Assembly (NCBI RefSeq): GCF_000473365.1
Contig: NZ_AXBK01000003.1
Coordinates: forward strand, 41,846 to 105,845
Length of the DNA stretch: 64,000 nt
Direction: 5' to 3'
Origin: Adhaeribacter aquaticus DSM 16391
Lineage (GTDB): Bacteria; Bacteroidota; Bacteroidia; Cytophagales; Hymenobacteraceae
Positions 8,384 to 17,800 of the stretch are shown here, piece by piece. The notes below the pieces were generated by a model. That model was given only the letters and a program-made list of their open reading frames with translations, was not told the DNA's origin and did no database searches. The translations under genes and the position numbers were made by a program. Every line of letters starts with the position of its first letter. Position 1 is the stretch's first letter.

Positions 8384-9526
8384 ATGAGAAAAACTGGGTT
8401 ATACCTATTTCTTATTTGCTCATTTTTTTCTTGTGATAATATTGCAAGCCAAAATGATACAATCTTTTTAAAAAAGATTGAAATTAATCCCCAGGAAGCA
8501 ACGCCTAAATTTCTGGAAGACCTGGCGGAGGAGACGGTTTTTACCCCACTAACTCCTCCGTTTGGGTTAAAAATCAAAAAAATTGACCGTGTATTCTTTG
8601 CAGACAGTCTTATTTTTATTTTAGATAAAAGTCTTGATGCCGTCCTCATTTTTGGAAAGGATGGTAAAATGCTTAATAAAATTCCCGCTAAAGGCAAAGG
8701 TCAGGGTAAATTCACCCAAATAACAGATGTGTTTTTTGATAAGATTGAAAAGAAGGTTGAGGTATATGACGGTGCAATAAGTAAAATTGTTATTTATGAT
8801 TTCCAAGGCAAATTTATAGAAGAAAAAAATATAAATTCTCCGGAGAAGTCTGGGGCTATGTTTTATAAATTTAACAACAATTACTTTTTTGAACGAATCA
8901 CAGTAATTAAAGCAGATAAAGGGAGGTTATCTGTATTTTCAAATAATAACCCTTCTTATAAAAAAAGCTTTTTAGAAATACCAAATTCAATATCTAATGT
9001 TGCTTATGGAGTTAATTTTAATGCGGCCATATTTAGGGATTCTCTTTTTTATATTCCCTTATTGGATAATAAAATATATTCTGTTTCTGCAAATGACGCT
9101 AAACCAGTATATGAATTAATTCTGCCGGAAAAATACTTGGTTCCAGAAAAACTGGTAAACGGTCCAGCAATGGAAGACTATAATGAGTTTTTAGGAATTA
9201 TGTCTAACCAGGGTGCCGTATATGGCTTTTCTCATCTGTTTATGAATGAGAATTATATTGCCGGCTCCTATAAAGAAGGATATCAACCATGGTCTCTTAA
9301 ATTCATTTATTCAAAGCGCACTGGCAAGACTTTAAATTATACAAAATTGAAAAGTCACGTTGTACCTTCTTTGAATGTTTCAGGAAGTGTGATAGGAAAT
9401 AATGGTGACTACTTTATTATAAATATTCATCATTTGCAATATGAAAATCTACCTGTAAACACAAGTAAATTTAAATTAAAAGGAAATTCCATTATTTTAA
9501 TGCAAATTAAATTTAAAGAATTTTAA
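8384..9526 (+). CDS. 6-bladed beta-propeller lipoprotein
   Basis: 380 residues with a lipoprotein signal (MRKTGLYLFLICSFFSC) and repeated beta-propeller-like units such as DRVFFADSLIFILDKSLDAV and VLIFGKDGKMLNKIPAKGKG. This is the pattern of the Bacteroidota 6-bladed beta-propeller family (DUF4934-like/BF2992-type). Such proteins sit at the outer membrane and are usually of unknown ligand. It is separated from the sorting-domain gene by 87 bases on the same strand. GTTATG and AAATCA pieces in the gap resemble pieces of the attC-like sites but are too weak to call. Confidence 0.75.
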   Translation: MRKTGLYLFLICSFFSCDNIASQNDTIFLKKIEINPQEATPKFLEDLAEETVFTPLTPPFGLKIKKIDRVFFADSLIFILDKSLDAVLIFGKDGKMLNKIPAKGKGQGKFTQITDVFFDKIEKKVEVYDGAISKIVIYDFQGKFIEEKNINSPEKSGAMFYKFNNNYFFERITVIKADKGRLSVFSNNNPSYKKSFLEIPNSISNVAYGVNFNAAIFRDSLFYIPLLDNKIYSVSANDAKPVYELILPEKYLVPEKLVNGPAMEDYNEFLGIMSNQGAVYGFSHLFMNENYIAGSYKEGYQPWSLKFIYSKRTGKTLNYTKLKSHVVPSLNVSGSVIGNNGDYFIINIHHLQYENLPVNTSKFKLKGNSIILMQIKFKEF

Positions 9527-9601
9527 ATCAGATGGCTAATAGATGAAGGGGATTAAAGGTGGTAAAGCTAATTTTAAATTTAAAACAAGACAAAGCTGTT
9601 A

Positions 9602-9653
9602 CACCCAAAGACTCAATAACCGGAACGGCACTCCGTTTATCTGCTAGTTATGC
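9602..9653 (+). repeat. short attC-like site sharing 38 bases with 5086-5123
   Basis: CACCCAAAG at 9602 begins a 38-base stretch that matches 5086-5123 at 36 of 38 positions. It then passes to TATCTGCTA and ends in GTTATGC (9647-9653). ATAA-CGGA and TCCG-TTAT give a small inner stem. It lacks the right half of the 5085 site, as if two sites had recombined or the centre was deleted. Confidence 0.45.
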
Positions 9654-9673
9654 TTCATGTTAAATAAGAAAGA

Positions 9674-10051
9674 ATGGTATATAACAGAATTTGTATTTCC
9701 ACGGACGACACCTTAAATACTTATAATACTATAACACAGATATTAGGAATTGCACCTACGGAGTTTAAAAGCAATAATAAATTCGATAATAGCTATGGCG
9801 TATGGACTTATTCAGTAGATATTAATGACGAAGAACCATATTTTGATTTTATAAATAATTTCCTCGATATCCTTGAGCCTAAATTTGACAGCTTAGAAAA
9901 GATTGGTATCCAAAAAGATGACATTTCTTTTTGGCACCTTTATGAATACGACCAACAATGTTCGATGGAATTTCAACCTCTGGAAATGAAGCGACTTGGT
10001 GAAAGTGGAATAACCTTATGTATTGACTGTTGGGAAAAAGCCAGTGAATAA
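9674..10051 (+). CDS. DUF4279 domain protein
   Basis: A 125-residue soluble protein matching the DUF4279 pattern as I recall it: YNRICISTDDTLNTYNTITQ at the start, GVWTYSVDINDEEPYFDFIN, ILEPKFDSLEKI, LYEYDQQCSMEFQPLEMKRL and GITLCIDCWE near the end. The family is small, widespread and often found beside toxins or in mobile cassettes; its function is unproven. It starts 21 bases after a GTTATGC box and ends 12 bases before a good attC-like site, so it fits a single-gene cassette exactly. Confidence 0.7.
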   Translation: MVYNRICISTDDTLNTYNTITQILGIAPTEFKSNNKFDNSYGVWTYSVDINDEEPYFDFINNFLDILEPKFDSLEKIGIQKDDISFWHLYEYDQQCSMEFQPLEMKRLGESGITLCIDCWEKASE

Positions 10052-10063
10052 AAAACCACGAAA

Positions 10064-10127
10064 GCATAACACAATATAAACCAAACCCTGCTTCGCTACG
10101 GGCTTGGCATATACCCGTCCGTTATCT
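10064..10127 (+). repeat. attC-like recombination site, 64 bases
   Basis: GCATAAC (10064-10070), CCAAACCC (10081-10088), an 11-base loop, GGGCTTGG (10100-10107) and GTTATCT (10121-10127). ATAAC pairs with GTTAT, and CCAAACCC pairs with GGGCTTGG with one mismatch. Order, spacing and position right after a short gene all match an integron attC site. Confidence 0.6.
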
Positions 10128-10147
10128 GAAGATGCTTATTTAAAAAT

Positions 10148-10232
10148 CTGTCTGAAATGTCTTTCAGGCGCTGTCTGATACAATTTCGGACAGTTTTCGA
10201 AGCTGTCCGGGCAGTGTCTGATGGCTGTCCGA
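10148..10232. repeat. cluster of CTGTCYGA octamers
   Basis: Six near-identical octamers occur in 85 bases: CTGTCTGA at 10148 and 10171, its complement TCGGACAG at 10186, CTGTCCGG at 10203, GTGTCTGA at 10214 and CTGTCCGA at 10225. No convincing reading frame runs through them. Spacing is irregular, so this is not a CRISPR. A partial copy of the dispersed TTTTATGTTAAATA motif follows at about 10293. Confidence 0.4.
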
Positions 10233-10371
10233 GCTTCTATCAGCCAATGGCTGGAAGCTGGTCGAAAAGAGAAAAGCTCCCATTCATAACATGTTTTATG
10301 TTAAATAGAGATTTACCTCACTTCCTTTTACGATAATTTAGATTATTAGAAGATCGAATTTTTTGCTAGCC

Positions 10372-10521
10372 ATGAGCATATTTAAGGGAATCGTAGAATA
10401 CGAAAATCGAAGGGAAGATCAACCAGCCAAACCAATCAATACAACTTTAACTAGTGTTGAAATCGCCCGTGATTTAGTAGGCAAGTACAACACTTTAGTC
10501 GCGTGGTCTAGCATGCCCTAG
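10372..10521 (+). CDS. 49-residue ORF, probably a truncated gene
   Basis: The frame begins MSIFKGIVEYENRREDQPAK and ends GKYNTLVAWSSMP. It has ordinary codon use and reads like the N-terminus of a soluble protein cut short. The ATG directly follows a TGCTAGCC palindrome (10364-10371). Nothing downstream continues it. It could be a real small protein or a remnant. Confidence 0.35.
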   Translation: MSIFKGIVEYENRREDQPAKPINTTLTSVEIARDLVGKYNTLVAWSSMP

Positions 10522-10631
10522 ATACCTAAAAATTTTACGAAATAATTATTGGTTATGAAAGGCAATGTAGAAAATGCATAAAAAACATTAAATTACAGTG
10601 TATCCGATAATCCTGATTTTTCTGAAAGAAA

Positions 10632-12464
10632 ATGCAAACTATTAAGAAACTTACAATTGAGGATGTTCTAAATTTAGAGACTGGAGAACAAATTAATTCA
10701 TATAAGTTTTTTCAAAAGCCGCTAGATGAATTGGTTGAGGTTCGGTCAGAACTTCAAAAAGCTATAAATAGGTATAGGGAGCCCTTATTTGTTTGCAATT
10801 TCTGTAAACAAAAAATTAGAATCAGAGGAGGGGTTGCAAGTGATGGAAGGAAAAAGAAAGGTTGTTTTCATTTTGCACATTTGAAAGACAGTGAGGAGTG
10901 CTCTATAAAAACAAATAATACCTTGACTCAAGAAGAGGTAAATAGGATTAAATATAATGGAGCGAAAGAAAGCGCTTTACATATTCAATTAAAAGAGCAG
11001 ATTGCTGCACAATTATATAAAAACGAGAAATTTAAGAAAGAAATTTCCTTAATAGAGATAGAAAAAGTTCTTAAAAGTAAAGCAATTGATAAAGAATGGC
11101 GAAAACCTGATATAAACGCTTATTTTAAAGATAAACGTATCGCTTTTGAATTACAGCTTTCAACGACCTGGCTTAGTGTTATTACTGAACGTCAACACTT
11201 CTATAAGGAGCAGCAAATTTTCATTTTATGGGTCTTTTATAAATTTAATATTAATGATGTAACTAGAAGGTTAACAGATAATGATGTAATCTTTACAAAT
11301 CATCATAACGCTTTTATATTCGATGAAGATTGTCTTTGGCAGTCAGAACTAGAAAATGATCTTGTATTAAAGTGCTTTTATAAAAGATATTATATTGATC
11401 AACTTGTGCTTAAGGATACGTGGGAAATGGTTTATGTTACCCTATCTCTGTTAACTTTTGACACTAATAATTTTAAAGTTTATTACCATGATGGAAAAAA
11501 GCAAAAAAAGGAGCTAGAGCAAAAGATTGATGAGGAGTTAAATAAAAGAGCAATAGAATTAAAGATAGAGCAAGAGGCTAAAGAAAAGGAAACAGCCGAA
11601 CGTTTAAGAATAGAAGCTCAGAAAAAAGCAGAAAAAGAAAAAAAACTAGCAGAACAAAGAAAGTTACAAGACCAAATCAGAAGAATATCGATTGATATAG
11701 AAAATTATAAAAGTGAAAAACTAGAATTACAACAAAATATTAAAGGCTTTGAATCCAAAATTAAAATTAGAGAAGATATAGTTACTCAGTTACAAAAGTT
11801 TACAGATCACACTTATGATTTCATTGCTGGTGATAATTATAATAATCCCTTTTATGATCTCAATGAGATGGTAAAAAGCCTACAATTTCGGTACAGCGAT
11901 CAGATAAAACAAATTAAGATACTCAAAAACAACTTAAATCATGAAGGGCAACAGTTGAGAATTAAGCAAGCAGGAATTCCTAGATTAGAGGCGATTTCTA
12001 TAGGAGGTAAAACATATAAAATCATACCTAAGGAAGAGACTTTATTTAATCAGTTACGATCCAATTGCCTGTTTCTTTATTATATTCCAAAATCCGAAGT
12101 AGATACTTTATTTGCTACCTCATCAATTAAACCAATAAAATCAGAAAACCATTTTGTAGAGCTTTTTACTAAAAATAATATTCATTTAATGGCAGATTAT
12201 GAGCTGGAGGTAATTGGCTATAAAAGCCAAATGCAAGAAAATGGTGAAGGCTTGGCTAAAATAGCTCAGGATATACTAGATATAAAACTACAAATAAAGA
12301 ACCAGATTGGAGAAACGATAAAGGAAGATATAAAATCTTTAACAGATAAGAAGCAGCAGGAGGAATTAAGTTACAATAGACTCGATAATGATATGGAAGT
12401 TTTAAAAGATTTAAAAGATCAATTTACTATAGACTTAAATATTTTGTTAGATAATTACAAATAA
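10632..12464 (+). CDS. DUF6035-type (CoiA-like) nuclease with long coiled coil
   Basis: 610 residues. Residues about 55-95 carry a zinc-binding-like set (CNFCKQKIRI, then CFHFAHLKDSEEC). Residues about 115-200 form a PD-(D/E)xK nuclease-like core with KPDINAYF and IAFELQLSTTWLSVITER, the D and ExQ of the active site, as in CoiA-like and DUF6035 proteins. Residues about 290-390 are a strongly charged coiled coil, and the C-terminal third is mixed with further coils. It stands alone on the plus strand ahead of the HTH-ImmA/IrrE gene. I infer a DNA-processing or defence role; the family is known mainly as a hypothetical nuclease. Confidence 0.7.
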   Translation: MQTIKKLTIEDVLNLETGEQINSYKFFQKPLDELVEVRSELQKAINRYREPLFVCNFCKQKIRIRGGVASDGRKKKGCFHFAHLKDSEECSIKTNNTLTQEEVNRIKYNGAKESALHIQLKEQIAAQLYKNEKFKKEISLIEIEKVLKSKAIDKEWRKPDINAYFKDKRIAFELQLSTTWLSVITERQHFYKEQQIFILWVFYKFNINDVTRRLTDNDVIFTNHHNAFIFDEDCLWQSELENDLVLKCFYKRYYIDQLVLKDTWEMVYVTLSLLTFDTNNFKVYYHDGKKQKKELEQKIDEELNKRAIELKIEQEAKEKETAERLRIEAQKKAEKEKKLAEQRKLQDQIRRISIDIENYKSEKLELQQNIKGFESKIKIREDIVTQLQKFTDHTYDFIAGDNYNNPFYDLNEMVKSLQFRYSDQIKQIKILKNNLNHEGQQLRIKQAGIPRLEAISIGGKTYKIIPKEETLFNQLRSNCLFLYYIPKSEVDTLFATSSIKPIKSENHFVELFTKNNIHLMADYELEVIGYKSQMQENGEGLAKIAQDILDIKLQIKNQIGETIKEDIKSLTDKKQQEELSYNRLDNDMEVLKDLKDQFTIDLNILLDNYK

Positions 12465-12831
12465 ACTAAATTCTCTGATTTAAGCTCTTTCTCATTACTA
12501 TTGCTATAAGTACTCCTATAATCCTCATTCTTTGTAATGCTGTAGCTCATGCCTATGAAAAAGCAGCAATTTCCTTAGGCCAATAATGCCCAAAAACATT
12601 GGTTTATCTAATGAAAGTTATAGCATATATGCACCTGTTTTCTTAAGACTAAAGACTTTATGTTTTTAGTTTCGATGATATTATAACCAGAATTTATTTC
12701 TATTTTACAAAATATATATCATCATATTCCCATATGATTTATGGCTTCCTGTCATTTTAAATATTGTAATTAACTCTAAAATAATTTGGTATAATTTTGT
12801 TCCAGCACATGTATATAATCTTAATTATTAG
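12465..12831. other. intergenic stretch, no gene seen
   Basis: These 367 bases are AT rich and hold no coding-like frame. The end carries the -7 element for the next gene. Confidence 0.4.
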
Positions 12832-12839
12832 TATATTTG
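12832..12839 (+). promoter_or_regulatory. -7 element TATATTTG
   Basis: TATATTTG matches the Bacteroidota TAnnTTTG -7 element and lies 18 bases before the ATG at 12858. It supports the ATG at 12858 over the upstream TTG at 12837, which falls inside the element. No clear -33 TTTG sits at the usual distance. Confidence 0.5.
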
Positions 12840-12857
12840 TGGCATAAAATTATACCA

Positions 12858-14057
12858 ATGGAAGAAGAGGAAATTCAAAAACAGCTTTTAGATAAGGTAT
12901 ATGAGCATTTAGCTAGTGCTCCAGCTCCAAGCTTAGCTGTTTTGATTGAGAAGCAATGTGATAAGTATGGTATATCACAAAGGCAGTTAAGCCAAATACT
13001 AGATCTTCAAAGACCTTCATTAAGTAGAATTCTAGAAGGAGAAGCACAAAAACTAGACGTATTAACACTTCTTAAAATTCAACAGTTTTTAGGTCTAAGT
13101 GTAGAAACAATTATTAAAACTTATGTAGCAAATATCCAGGTAACTGATATAAAATCCTTACAGGATTCTGCAAAAGCAACATTTATTGTAAAAAACTTTG
13201 ATCTAGAAGGCCTTAAAAGATGTGGCTTTATTAAATCAATTACTGATTTAGATGAAATTGAACATCGGTTAAAGACATTTCTTGGCTTAGAAAATATTCT
13301 TGAATATGAAACGGAGGTAGGTTCAGCATTATTCAGCCGCAATGCTAGAAAATCGCATGATAAAATGCGGGAGCTTTGGGTTAAATCAGCCTACATACAA
13401 TTCGATCACATTAAGAATCCTAATCCATATAGTAGAGAAGCTCTAATAAGTATTATTCCTAAGATTATTCCTTATACCCAGGATATTCATAAGGGACTCT
13501 TAACTGTTGTAAGGGCATTGTATAATATTGGCGTAACTGTCATTGCCCAACCTTACTTAACAAAGACTTCTGTTCGGGGAGCGACCTTCATAATCAATAA
13601 TAAGCCTTGTATAGTTTTAACTAGCCAAAATTATGCTACACTTTGGTTTACTCTTATGCATGAGCTTCACCATGCTCTTTATGATTTCGAAGCAATTTCT
13701 ACTACATCTTATCATGTTAGCGGAGAATCAGATGTGTTTTTAATCGAGGAAGAAGCCAATAGTTTTGCGAAAAGAATGCTACTATCTGATGATAAACTGA
13801 TTTACATTAAACCTTATATAAATACTCCTCAGCTAGTACAGGAATATGCAAGAAGATTAAAAATACACCCTTCTATCATCTATCAATTTTACTTATATGA
13901 TGTAAAAAGCGATGATGCTTATAAGTTTTATAGTAAATATTTACCAAAGTCTGATAGTGCTTTTAGCGCTATTACTGCTGTTGATTGGACAAGTTATAAT
14001 GAAACTTTAATTGAACGGGCTGACATCACCAAACAAGTATTATCAGAAACAAAATAA
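12858..14057 (+). CDS. XRE-family HTH and ImmA/IrrE metallopeptidase
   Basis: 399 residues from the ATG. Residues about 40-85 form a helix-turn-helix (KYGISQRQLSQILDLQRPSL, then SRILEGEAQKLDVLTLLKI). The C-terminal half is an ImmA/IrrE-type zinc peptidase with the HExxH motif in LMHELHHALYDF near residue 268 and a later Glu-rich EEEANSFAKRML third-ligand motif. Known members cleave repressors or antitoxins in response to damage or infection. It sits directly upstream of the 14065 gene (7-base gap) and the restriction-modification gene, so it may regulate this island. The TTG start at 12837 was rejected because it lies in the promoter. Confidence 0.8.
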   Translation: MEEEEIQKQLLDKVYEHLASAPAPSLAVLIEKQCDKYGISQRQLSQILDLQRPSLSRILEGEAQKLDVLTLLKIQQFLGLSVETIIKTYVANIQVTDIKSLQDSAKATFIVKNFDLEGLKRCGFIKSITDLDEIEHRLKTFLGLENILEYETEVGSALFSRNARKSHDKMRELWVKSAYIQFDHIKNPNPYSREALISIIPKIIPYTQDIHKGLLTVVRALYNIGVTVIAQPYLTKTSVRGATFIINNKPCIVLTSQNYATLWFTLMHELHHALYDFEAISTTSYHVSGESDVFLIEEEANSFAKRMLLSDDKLIYIKPYINTPQLVQEYARRLKIHPSIIYQFYLYDVKSDDAYKFYSKYLPKSDSAFSAITAVDWTSYNETLIERADITKQVLSETK

Positions 14058-14064
14058 AAATTTT

Positions 14065-14610
14065 ATGAAAGATTTTGAAGAATTCGAGAACTCTGAAAAT
14101 TCAGATAATGAAGAGAATAATGCCAAAAAAGACAACATAAATCCAGAAAATAATTCTGAAAGCCGCATTAATAGGGATGAAGAAATAAGGCGAATGGCTG
14201 AAGAGGCGGATAAAAATAATGAACGTCAACTTGACTTCTTTGGCGAGCTTCCTATATATAATGAAGAAGAGTTAAAAGATTTTTTTGGGAATATGCAGAA
14301 CCCATCTGAATCTTATCGTCTCTATTATGGGATAAGAAAGATTTTGATGAACTATCTTCCTAAAGGTAAGGAAAACGAATCACTTCGAAATATGATATAC
14401 GAACAGAAAAATATATTCTTAACTCAAGGAAAGGTTAAAGATGTTAATGGTTTTCGTGGTGGAGATAGCCGGATGGCCTTAATTGATACTGAGCTAAATG
14501 TGGTCTTAGAAAAAGTAAAAGAATGGGCTAATCATGGAGCTCAAACTTTTGATATATTTCTTTCTTTGAGGGATTTAAATATCGAGAAAGGGTATCTTAA
14601 AAATGATTAA
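14065..14610 (+). CDS. hypothetical 181-residue acidic protein
   Basis: From the ATG at 14065 the first 60 residues are very acidic and low in complexity (EEFENSENSDNEENNAKK), followed by a helical domain with LYYGIRKILMNYLPKGKENE and a basic patch near VKDVNGFRGGDSRM. It follows the HTH-peptidase gene by 7 bases, so the two are very likely one transcription unit. By position it could be the substrate or antitoxin of the peptidase, as in two-gene ImmA/IrrE systems. That is inference from order only. Confidence 0.55.
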   Translation: MKDFEEFENSENSDNEENNAKKDNINPENNSESRINRDEEIRRMAEEADKNNERQLDFFGELPIYNEEELKDFFGNMQNPSESYRLYYGIRKILMNYLPKGKENESLRNMIYEQKNIFLTQGKVKDVNGFRGGDSRMALIDTELNVVLEKVKEWANHGAQTFDIFLSLRDLNIEKGYLKND

Positions 14611-14806
14611 TAAAATGTTTGTAGTCTTAAGTGCAAACATTCGGAATCAAGGCTGGAGTGAGTAGGAATAAAAAATACTTATTTTATTGGGAATGGTCAG
14701 TAACCAGACCTATTTAAGGTTGTATTTTTTCTAATCTTCCTTTTGGTTATAATATTATATTTACTGATTGTAAATGTCCAATATACCCTACTGCTTAAAG
14801 TTCTAA

Positions 14807-17800
14807 ATGAGCATATCTGAATACTTAGAAAAAATAAATATCCGCTTTAAAACTGGGATTTCGCGCGAACATAGTTACCGCGGGGATTTACAAACCCTAC
14901 TCGAAAGCATAGCTAAAGATGTGTTGGTTACGAACGAGCCGGCAAGAGTAGCCTGTGGTGCGCCTGATTATATCATTACCCGCAAAGATATTCCGGTAGG
15001 TTACATCGAGGCAAAAGACCTGGGGAAGCCGCTCAACAGCAAAGATTACAAAGAGCAGTTCGACCGCTATAAAACTTCCCTCAATAATTTAATTATTACC
15101 GATTATTTAGATTTCTGGCTGTTTAAAGATGGGGAGTTTGTTACCAGCATTAAAATTGCCGAAATTCAAAATGGGCAGGTTGTTCCTTTACCCGGAAACT
15201 TTGCTACGTTTGAAACTTTTATAAAAAATTTCTGCCAATATATTGGGGTAACGCTTAAGTCCCCCGCTAAATTGGCGGTAATGATGGCCGACAAAGCAAA
15301 GTTCCTGGCCCAGATTATAGAACGCGCGTTAACCGAAGACAGCAACTACCAGAACCAGACGCTGCACGACCAGATGCAGGCGTTTAAGGATATATTAATT
15401 CATGACATTACCCCCAAGGAGTTTGCCGATATATATGCCCAAACGGTAGCCTACGGCATGTTTGCCGCACGTTTGCACGACCCCACGCTGCCCACTTTCT
15501 CCAGGCAGGAAGCAGCCGAACTGATACCGCGCACCAACCCCTTTCTGCGCAAATTATTCAGTTACATTGCCGGGCCCGATATTGATGACCGCATAAAATG
15601 GATTGTAGATGCGCTGGCTGATGTATTTAGAGCGACGGATATTCTGACGCTGCTCACCAATTTTGGCCGCGCCACCCAAACCCACGACCCGATTATTCAT
15701 TTTTACGAAACGTTTTTGAGCGAATATGACCCCGCTTTGCGCAAAGCCCGGGGCGTTTGGTACACGCCCGAGCCGGTGGTAAAATTTATTGTGCGCGCCA
15801 TAGACGATATTTTAAAAACTGAGTTTAATTTACCAAAAGGGCTTGCCGATACCACCAAAACCAAAATAACTTTAAAAGTACCTACCAATGACAAGCGCTA
15901 CACCGCCGGCCTTAGAGATTACGAGCAGGAAGTACACAAAGTACAGATTCTGGACCCCGCCACCGGTACCGGCACGTTCCTGGCCGAAGTGGTAAAATAT
16001 ATTTACGGCAAAAACTTTGCAGCCATGCAGGGTGCCTGGAGCGGTTACGTAGAAGACCATTTAATTCCGCGCCTGAATGGATTTGAACTACTCATGGCCT
16101 CGTATTCCATGGCGCATTTAAAGCTCGATATGCTGCTCCGCGATACCGGTTACGTGGCCAAGCGCGAACAGCGTTTCCGGATTTACCTCACCAACTCCCT
16201 GGAAGAACACCACAAAGACACCGGCTCACTGTTTGCCAACTGGCTCAGTTCCGAAGCCAACGAAGCCAACCAGATTAAACGCGATACGCCCGTCATGGTG
16301 GTCATGGGTAATCCGCCATACAGCGGCGAAAGTGCGAATAAAGGCGAGTGGATAATGAATTTAATGGAGGATTATAAAAAGGAGCCGGGCGGGAAAGAGA
16401 AATTAAAAGAGCGAAATCCGAAATGGATAAATGATGATTATGTAAAATTTATCCGGTACGCGCAGCATTTTATTGAACGGAACGGCGAAGGAGTTTTAGC
16501 GTTTATTAATCCGCATGGTTTTTTAGATAATCCTACTTTTAGAGGAATGCGCTGGAATTTATTAAAGACTTACGATAAAATATATACGCTTGATTTACAC
16601 GGCAATAGCAAGAAGAAAGAAATTTGTCCGGATGGCTCACCAGATATAAATGTGTTTGATATTCAGCAAGGTGTTTCAATAAATATATTTGTAAAAACCG
16701 GTAAAAAGAAAGCTGAGGAACTGGGACAGGTTTTCCATTTTGATTTATTCGGAAAAAGAGAATTAAAATATGATTTTTTAAATCAAAATAACCTTAAAAC
16801 AATCCCTTATATAACCGTACCAAATGTTGCTCCAAACTATTTTTTTATAAAAAAGGGGTACGATATTCAACTAATTTATGATGAGGGATTTATAATTGCT
16901 GATTTATTTCCAGTTTCTTCAGTTGGAATTGTTACTTCAAAAGATGCTGTTCTAATAAATACAGATAAAGATAAATTAATTAATAATGTAGGTGATTCTT
17001 ATGAAATTGAAATAGAACATAATTTAATAAAACCAATTTCTTATAGGCCATTTGATAATCAATTTGTTTATTACGATACTAAAATTTTAGAAAGACCTAG
17101 GGCTGAAAAGATGCGCCATTTCCTAAATAGGAATAATTTAGGTTTAGTTTTTTCTAGGCAATCAACTCATGAATACTGGAGTAACATCCAAATAACAAAT
17201 TGTTTAATTGACAATAGATACCATTTTAGTTATAAAGGAATTCCTACAGAAGCTCCCCTTTATCTCTATCCCGAAAATTCAACTCAACAAAACATATTAA
17301 CGGAAGCAAAACGCACGCCCAATCTCAATCCGGAAATCATAACCGAAATTGCCCGAAAATTAAACCTCACGTTCACGCCCGAAAAGGAAACTGAAGGCGA
17401 AGTTTGTTTTGCCAACAGCCCCAACGTACGCCCCGCGTTCCGGCAAACCTTCGCGCCCATTGATCTCCTGGATTACATATACGCCGTACTGCACAGCCCC
17501 GCCTACCGCGAAAAATACAAAGAGTTCTTAAAAATAGATTTCCCCCGCGTGCCGTACCCGCAAGATGCCGAAACCTTCTGGCAACTCGTACAACTCGGCG
17601 GCCAGCTCCGCCAACTGCACCTTTTAGAAAGCCCCGAAACCGAAAATTATATCACCCAATACCCCGAAGACGGTAATAATGTAGTAGAGAAAATCCGCTT
17701 TATAACCTACGATTATGGCCCGGTAGCCCTGGGAGAACCTTACCCCGATTATTTAGGCGGCGTGTACATAAACGAAACCCAATATTTCGCCGATGTGCCC

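Noticed and set aside
3234..10127. a complete integron
   Set aside because: No tyrosine integrase gene with an integron-type patch was seen in the window; only attC-like sites and cassettes.
10148..10232. CRISPR-like repeats
   Set aside because: Octamers are irregularly spaced, in both directions and without unique spacers; no cas gene is nearby.
12837..12858. TTG start for the HTH-peptidase
   Set aside because: It lies within the -7 element TATATTTG; ATG at 12858 fits the promoter and domain start.
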